DNA from: Scatophagus argus
Lineage: Eukaryota > Chordata > Actinopteri > Scatophagidae
Assembly (NCBI RefSeq): GCF_020382885.2
Contig: NC_058506.1
Coordinates: 19,198,318-19,262,317, forward strand
DNA length: 64,000 nucleotides
Reading direction: 5' to 3'
Below the pieces are notes generated by a model. The model was not told the DNA's origin, made no database searches, and was given only the letters and a program-made list of their open reading frames with translations. This document shows, piece after piece, positions 57,641 through 64,000 of this stretch; position 1 is the stretch's first letter, and every line of letters begins with the position of its first letter. Made by a program: the position numbers and the translations under genes.

Positions 57641-59935
57641 ATTAAAATAGCTAAAAATGAAAATGACAATAACTTTAAAAAGACTAACATCTACAGCTAA
57701 AAAGATAGAAGATTCAGATATTCATTTTTCTGGGAACATAGAAAATTACAAACATATAAAACGCCAAATTAAAACACCAAATTACACCAAATTACACCTG
57801 CTAAACATTAGCATGTTGGCATTTAGCTGAAAGCACCGCTGTCCAGCCCCATGATTGATACCTTGTTTCATCTAACAAATAATAAACAAACTACCATCTT
57901 AAATGCCTTACTTCTATCTTTACTAAGAATTTGGCATTTTACTGCATAATCTTTGATTGATGTCAGGCTTAAATGTGGTGAGTGCATGGCAGTAACAGGT
58001 GGTGACTCTGTTTCTTTTAGATGTTTTTAGAAGCATGATCCTGTTCAGATTTTGGCAGTAAACAAATCCAGGATCCTTTTTGCCAGCCATCATGTGGCTG
58101 TAAGTGCTGATCTAAATAAAGTGGAAGGTCAAACAACACACAAAAGAGGAACAAGCTCCTTTTTGCTGATACATCCACCAAAACACACCAGCGAGGTGAG
58201 AAGTGGAGGCCGCTGAAACCAGAGCACATCATCATGTGAGTTTTCCTTTGAAAGGAAGCTTCTATCTTGGAAAAAGTCGCTCCTTAATAGCAATGTCAGT
58301 CACACTTTAGGGCGCACATGATTATTCCTTTTAGTCACTAAACTTAAACGTGACCCCATCAACATACAATCAGGCGATTAAAGTGTCTGAATTCAGGACG
58401 ACAACTAAGTGCACAGGCCTGAGTGTAAATCAAAAATAATTCAGCCACCATCATCAATATCAGTGGAAAGTGAGAAAGAGTTGCCATCGTAACACATGCA
58501 GCAGCACCTTCAGTATTTGGTCCAAGTATCTCATGACAGTAATAATAATAAAAATAAGAAGTGTCAGATTCTTTGTCTTCAGTTGTTATTTTACGTAAAC
58601 TAAGGCAGGTGAGTGTCAGGTCAGACTCTGTCAGCAGATACCAACTTGGTGACTTGATGTGCCTCGTCATTACAGAACTAAACTAATTCTGGAGTCATTT
58701 ATAACATTAAACGTTAAAGATTTGATAAGAGGGACTGGAAAGGTTTCAGATTCTGTCCTCTATTATGATTTGGAAAATGTTTGGGTCTGCTGCTACAATA
58801 CTTACAAGCAACATCATAAATTACCGGTAATTTGACAGAGAGTTTACAAATTAAGTATAATATATTTAGAATTAACTCCGCTACAACCAATTACAACATT
58901 AAAGAAACACTTAACATCAATGATAATAATGATTTAAACACTCTCAGGGGCCATACTGAAAATGAGAACTTTAACCTTGTTCCTCGTACTTCTGAACTCT
59001 TAACAGGTTTAGCAATGTGAGATTTCTACAGTATGGTGTTGCCACTTTCACTGAAGTTTACAACACAAAGATTGTGCCATCTGTGTCTTCCAGTGAAACT
59101 CCAGCTTGCAGTAACACTGCATATTTCAAGTTTCTGTTGTGTTTTTGGGCGGAGTGTTCCTTTAAGATTATATTACGGGCTCTGTAGTAATTTAACTCCA
59201 CCTGTAACTTGAATCCAACCAACGAGATTATCACCGTCATCCTCAGACAGATGGGCCAAAGTGATCACACACAGGATGTCTCCACCCCTGTTTGCATGAA
59301 TGAGAACACGTAACAATCAGCGTTCTTTCACCAGGATGGAGGTTGTATCAAGCCACGCCCAGTCAGACACACCTGAGCAGGGACGTAAAACACAATTCAC
59401 TTCGGCTCATTCCAGCTGCTGTCTCTGTTTCCAGAGGAAATTTTAAGTCAGACTTATTTAAGACACCTTGAATGGACAGATTTATCATGCGAGATTCATC
59501 CACAATCTAACGTGCCACCTGAACTAACTTCCCACTGTGCACAGACAGCAGAGCATCTGACCCACTTTAAGGAGGCGTGAAGGAGCAGTGTCAGAAAACA
59601 CACCAGACCAGTCAGCTCTGTCACAAGCGGGGGGCCCCTCTGGGGTCCTTCAAAGATGAAGCAGAAGGTCCCTGACATGAAGAAGTGCTGTTTCACATTT
59701 AAAGAATCAGTTTGGATGAAAACTTTCAACGTTTTCTTTTAAAGCTCAGACACAGGACAGGAAATCTTCAAGCAGGCATACAGCCTGCTTTGACAGCGTT
59801 TCTGAGCTTCGACTTCATTCTCATGGAAAATGTTGGAACCACTCGATCAAGAAGCGAACTTCTCCTTACTACGCATCTCATCTGACAAGCGAAGGCATAT
59901 CAACAGAAAAACAACAGGAAAACGAAAACACTCAC

Positions 59936-60300
59936 CTTCGCGTCCTGCGCTGCGCCGCTCACACTGACAGGAGACAACTTCCTTAATGAAGAACAAAGTG
60001 TGTGAGAGTCAGTTTGGGAGAGTGTTTACACCCCCTGCATCTGACGAAGGAATAATGTCGCAACACGGGGAGACGCGCTGCGTCTTTTCTGAGCTGACAC
60101 ACACGAGCAGGACTGCGGGCGCGCCTTTTCATCCTTACGCACGTCGACACGAATGGAAACAGATGGACAAACCGACACCAACCACCACAGACGGGAGGAC
60201 ACCGTGTTGGGGTCACGACGAAGTCCAAGGAAGGCTGGAGGACAGCTCGCTTCGTTCGCTCCGGCAGGTGTTTCTCCGTGCGTAAAGGCGCAACACGAGC
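59936..60300 (-). promoter_or_regulatory. hk promoter and probable non-coding first exon
   Basis: A CpG-rich block on an otherwise CpG-poor background. Its low-coordinate edge is a good minus-strand donor, GCGAAG|GTGAGTG, with the last exon base at 59936. Spliced to the acceptor before 56957 it would give the 5'UTR of the hexokinase. The transcription start and exon 5' edge are not readable. Confidence 0.5.
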
Positions 60301-62459
60301 GCAATCAGACTTCAGTTCACCCCAAAGTAATTATCACTGGTTCAACACTGGTTCAAACATCTTTTACAACTTTGAGTTACCGACTTTCTAAGGAAAAAAA
60401 AAACAAAAACAAACAAACAAACAAACCCTGCAGCATCTCACAGAGCTGGAATGTAACTGCAAAGTACAATTACTTAACCAGTGTAGAATTTTGAGGTAAT
60501 TTTAGGCTTTACTTTAATCTTCTTTTTATGCCACTTTTTAAACAACAAGTTACTGTACGGATTACGATTTGTACATACAAAACAAAGAGCTCTTAAAACA
60601 TACTTTTACATTAAAATAAATAAACTACCCAAATTTTATATACCGTAAGCACATCTGAAATGATCGAACCAATTAGTCGATTGATAAAAATAATAAAACC
60701 GCCTACTCTGAAAATCGTTTAAATCATCATCACATCTCCAGCTTCTCAACATGTGCTGTTTTCTCCTTTGAATGATTTGAATAATTTGAATGTGTTTGAA
60801 CTGCTGGTTGGACAAAACAAGCATTGGCACAGGTTCCAGTTCAGAACTGGAATCTGATCACCATGCACCTTAAATTATTATACATTCTGCTTTGTACCAG
60901 ACTTTACTTTTTAATGTTTGTTTACTGTGCTTTTATTAGTATTTATTGCATGCCGTTTTGTCTTAAGTCTGTGGATACTGCTGGAATTTCCCTTAGGAAT
61001 CAACAAACTATCGTCACTTTGGGCTCCGGGTAACCTTCACCACATTTGTCAGTGTTTTCAGACCTATCAATTGATTATTGTAGAAAACAACCAGCAGACT
61101 AATCTAATTATATGTATTTTTTTTCTCCTATAAACTTTGGTTGAGTTGGTGTAACTTCACATTGTGACAGTGTGACAACACAGCACTCTCCACGTCGATG
61201 CACTGCAAACTTCAGGTCGGCCATTTGAACCTAAAATGTAACGACGGCAGCTGAAGTCTGATAGGACGAACGCTGGATGCGTCCGTCAGTGAGACACTGT
61301 GAAAAAACACTTCTCAAGGACAAAATAAGATAAAAACATCACGTATCATCAGCTGTATCTCTTTCATCAATGAAAAGCGTTTGTGTTCAGTGTATTACAA
61401 AGACTTTACTTCTGTTTTGACACAACAATAAGCAAATTTAACTCTAAAGTGCTGATACAGTATTCAAGGCTGACACTGTGACCATACAGTCAGAAACAGA
61501 GGAAAGGACACATTGCATCTCCATCAGCTCTACAGGAAATACTTTAGGTGATAAAAATGGTCCACAGTGACGAGAAAGCATGAAAGCTAACTGTTCTGAG
61601 CTGAGACGAGCAAATCCGACAGGAAAGCGAGGACACTTTTAGGCTGCTGAAGTGCAAATTTGATCGTGGCAGAAAACGCATTAAGGCTACGTTCACTTGC
61701 AGCTGGACAAAACACTGTGTCATGATGCTGCTGTGAAAAACCCTGAAAAGGCAGTTTATGATCTTAAAGGGGAAATTCTGAGATTTCAGGCTTTAAATGC
61801 ATTGCGCTTCCCTCCACAAATGCCGGAGTCGTAGTAGGAATAGATGATGCGGCGCTAAAGGATCTTAACAGAAAATAGTTTTGATTCCCAGTTATGTGCT
61901 AAAAAATGCTAACATTTAGCGGGAAAACAGACAAAAAAGAAGACTGTGATTCAATTAGACCTTAATACACAGATTATTATTTTAGCTCCTATTTCAAAGA
62001 AATGCTGTGAGGGCTCATCAGTGGGTCGTCAATCCAGAAACATTTTTCCTCATTTGTAAGAGCTCGTGAGCAGCACCTCATCATAAACAAAAAACAGCTG
62101 GACAGTTGAAATAACTTAGTTCACTAAAAACCATAACGTTTTGCTACTTTTAGCTCCAAGAAACGTTTATTCTGTGGATGTATTCTCAGTAAGTCGGCTG
62201 TACTGAGTCTCAGCTGCGTATGAGGCTGAATTCAATCCTTAGCTTTTGCCTTTTCTTGTCATAAACGCGTTGACATACGTGAAGATGGATGATGCGGCTC
62301 CACTTCCTCTCGCTGTACAAAAGTGAAGCCATAACAGCGTGGATACAAGTGCTGCCACCTTGCCTTGGTTTTTAGTTTGCCTCATGTTCCATCTGCTAAC
62401 AGCGGGGGACAAGGGGACAACTTTTGGGGAGCTCTCATGTTGTCCATCTTTATGAACAG

Positions 62460-62610
62460 TCAGTGGGTGGCACTAAAGAAAAATATCGGAGGATCGCAAA
62501 CGTCAGTGGGATTCATCTTGCAGACGAAGTATGTCAACAACTATGGGATGGACAAATCATGGAAGTCCATCCAATAGTTGCTGACATACTTCAGACCAAA
62601 GACGTGGATG
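62460..62610. repeat. dispersed repeat carrying a foldback
   Basis: GGATCGCAAACGTCAGTGGG, CATGGAAGTCCATCCAATAG and TTGCTGACATACTTCAGACC follow the order of the 28.7-kb repeat, but the internal segment is replaced by an inverted copy of the downstream segment (see 62526-62592). Confidence 0.5.
62526..62592. repeat. 28-bp inverted repeat (hairpin), 11-base loop
   Basis: Arms 62526-62553 and 62565-62592 pair at 26 of 28 positions; loop 62554-62564. One of the two mismatches becomes a G:U pair in a minus-strand transcript, the strand of uimc1, whose stop codon lies 455 bases upstream. Confidence 0.85.
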
Positions 62611-63046
62611 ATCTCCATCAGCACGGCGACAAACAACAATTCACTTCCCTTATTTCTTATCTCATATAAGGCAAGATGCATTTTCCACAAGGCCAGTGAA
62701 ATGTTGTTTGCATGGATGTCATGTACAATCTGAGACACAGTGCAGGGTATTACCAATGGAGCAAAATGATACCGTTAGACAGTAACCCAAAGCTGTAGTA
62801 ACAAAAAGGAAAAGTTTCAATACACGAAGAGGTAGTCTGAAACACCTTCAACATCAACAAATGGAAACATTTAGTGGCACAGATAGAGTCACAGAGCCCG
62901 GCCTCTTTTGAATACATGACACATTCTGAACATCAGGAGCCTTTTCTGATCCCGATGTCACGTCCAACCTGATGACTCTTCAGGTGTTTAGTTAAGGCTC
63001 TGGTTTTCAGTAGTTCCAGTCAGTACCACCCACCTCCTCTTCTTCA

Positions 63047-63227
63047 TCATCGTCGCCTCTGGCTCGGCTTCTTGGGCCGATTTTGCTTCTTGAAGTCGAT
63101 AAGGCAGTCGGTGGCCTCAGAGATGGGAGTGAAGGATCTGATGGGAGAGTTGCTGATCCTGATGGCTGAAACAGCTCCTTCTTCCTCCTCCTCCTCCTCA
63201 TCATCATCCCGCAGATCAATGATCTCT
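63047..63227 (-). CDS. uimc1: uimc1 (RAP80) C-terminal coding exon, partial gene
   Basis: UIMC1/RAP80 binds Lys63-linked ubiquitin through N-terminal UIMs and brings the BRCA1-A complex to DNA breaks in the nucleus; only its C-terminus is here. The exon encodes EIIDLRDDD, seven Glu, then ISNSPIRSF and ISEATDCLIDFKKQ, ending KKPSQRRR and stop TGA. Human RAP80 ends with a nearly identical ISEATDCLVDFKKQ block followed by a basic tail. The acceptor is GCATCAG and one base completes the preceding codon. In human, UIMC1 is the direct neighbour of HK3, and here it is the direct neighbour of the hexokinase, same strand. The acidic run sits just before the conserved block. The rest of the gene lies beyond the right edge. 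Confidence 0.88.
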
Positions 63228-63719
63228 CTGATGCAAACACACAAACCCAGGCTCTGTCATTGCCCTTATTATAATCATTATTATTACTATTTTACTCTGT
63301 GGTCAGGTTTCACTTGTTAATGAGATATTAATCTCATTGTGGCTTCCTGACAAAATTAAGTGTTTATATGCACTAAACACATTTTATGACACGCTAAATT
63401 ATTTCACAGCCAAAAGATCATTCAGACTTGATTCACTTTACTGACACGGAGCTTCCGTACAGCCATTAGAAATGTTGTGAATTTCTACTGTGAACAACTG
63501 AAGTCAGTGCAGTTGGGACGTGTGTTTTAATGGGTTTTTTAAAACTACACAACCTGATCCATACGAGAGCATCAATGTGACTGCCGAGTATCAGCACAAA
63601 TGTTTCTGACTTTGACTTCCGCTGATACAAACGAGGCCTTCAAACTGTCAGTGCAAACGGCTCTAAATCAACACGTAGACCAAATCATCAGGCTTAACAA
63701 TCTTTCTGAGACGTCTCAC

Positions 63720-63753
63720 CCTGGCTGGTGTTTGGATCCAGAAGGCCGGGCAT
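63720..63753 (-). CDS. uimc1: possible penultimate uimc1 exon (34 bases)
   Basis: Bounded by TTTACAG acceptor and GTGAGA donor. In the frame required by the last exon it reads ARPSGSKHQPG, joining to EIIDLRDDD. The splice signals are good and the phase fits, but the peptide is short and I cannot match it to the family. Confidence 0.35.
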
Positions 63754-64000
63754 CTGTAAACATACAAAATGTAAATAAAACATGAGGCAACTCATGTTTG
63801 ATTTTGAAATTCTACTTCTGAGGCAGCAGAAACGAGTCTGGATGTTGATGGCGACCTGAGGTGAAGATCTCATCTGTAAACCAGAAAAGCAGCTGTCGTT
63901 CAGAGGTCAACGGGCCTGATTATCACGTTTTGTGAGCTCAACCTCAGTGTGATTGATGTCTCACATTTTCTTTTGAAACATCGGCCACCCAAACATCCTT

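Larger units (their letters stand above)
56958..59935 (-). other. hk 5'UTR intron
   Basis: About 3 kb between the probable leader exon and the ATG exon. I looked for exons of a second hexokinase half here and in the flank up to 63 kb and saw none. Contents are dispersed-repeat fragments at 57.35-57.48 and 57.48-57.64 kb and AT-rich unique DNA. Confidence 0.5.
60310..63046. other. uimc1 3' flank / intergenic
   Basis: No coding exon supported. Likely holds the uimc1 3'UTR (a minus-strand AATAAA lies at about 62167-62172), a LINE-tail-like repeat near 60.97 kb and a repeat-derived hairpin at 62526-62592. Confidence 0.5.

Noticed and set aside
56958..62400. Search for an N-terminal hexokinase half upstream
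   Set aside because: No frame with DLGGT, VNDT or [15 protein letters not shown] motifs on the minus strand here.
62541..62756. Minus-strand frame resembling a membrane-protein segment (LLFVAVLMEIIHVFGLKYV)
   Set aside because: It runs through the hairpin and a dispersed repeat; the hydrophobic look comes from the repeat sequence and no family fits.

Overview
The window is vertebrate, almost certainly percomorph-type teleost, chromosomal DNA. Genes are split by GT-AG introns, the introns hold CA/GT microsatellites, and there are two copies of a tRNA-headed fish SINE of the mermaid/HE1 type plus many shorter fish-type dispersed repeats. Three protein genes can be supported, all on the minus strand. 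Most other open reading frames are chance frames in introns, 3' flank or repeats.

Layout, in order of transcription from high to low coordinate. (1) At 63047-63753 lie the last one or two coding exons of uimc1 (RAP80, the ubiquitin-binding subunit of the BRCA1-A DNA-damage complex); the rest lies beyond the right edge. (2) From a CpG-rich promoter and 5'UTR exon near 60 kb to 47576 lies a complete hexokinase gene: ten coding exons and 490 codons. It has a single kinase domain, hexokinase-type rather than glucokinase-type active-site residues, and an acidic C-terminal tail. (3) From a CpG-rich promoter near 40 kb to 13168 lies a complete ARID5-family regulator, best read as arid6: 12 coding exons and 922 codons. 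It has an ARID5B-like BAH-type N-terminus, an AT-hook, the ARID domain, more AT-hooks and a long C-terminal tail with CtBP-type and SUMO-type motifs. The first 13.2 kb is 3' flank/UTR of arid6 and intergenic DNA with a SINE, other repeats and one unexplained CpG-rich patch.

The neighbourhood supports the names. In human, HK3 sits beside UIMC1 on 5q35, HK1/HKDC1 share chromosome 10 with ARID5B, and HK2 shares chromosome 2 with ARID5A. The window therefore looks like the HK3 member of a set of duplicated segments made by the early vertebrate genome duplications, with the ARID member kept here and apparently absent in mammals. The hexokinase has the 50-kDa one-domain form, whereas mammalian HK3 has two. 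An in-frame stop just upstream of its ATG rules out an N-terminal half joined through this exon.

The three genes do not form a pathway; they are neighbours by ancestry. No CRISPR, operon, viral or toxin gene was seen. Other notable structures are two imperfect hairpins, a perfect 41-bp palindrome, a SINE with an intact 14-bp target-site duplication, and a stretch of arid6 intron 1 crowded with AATATT/AATAC words.
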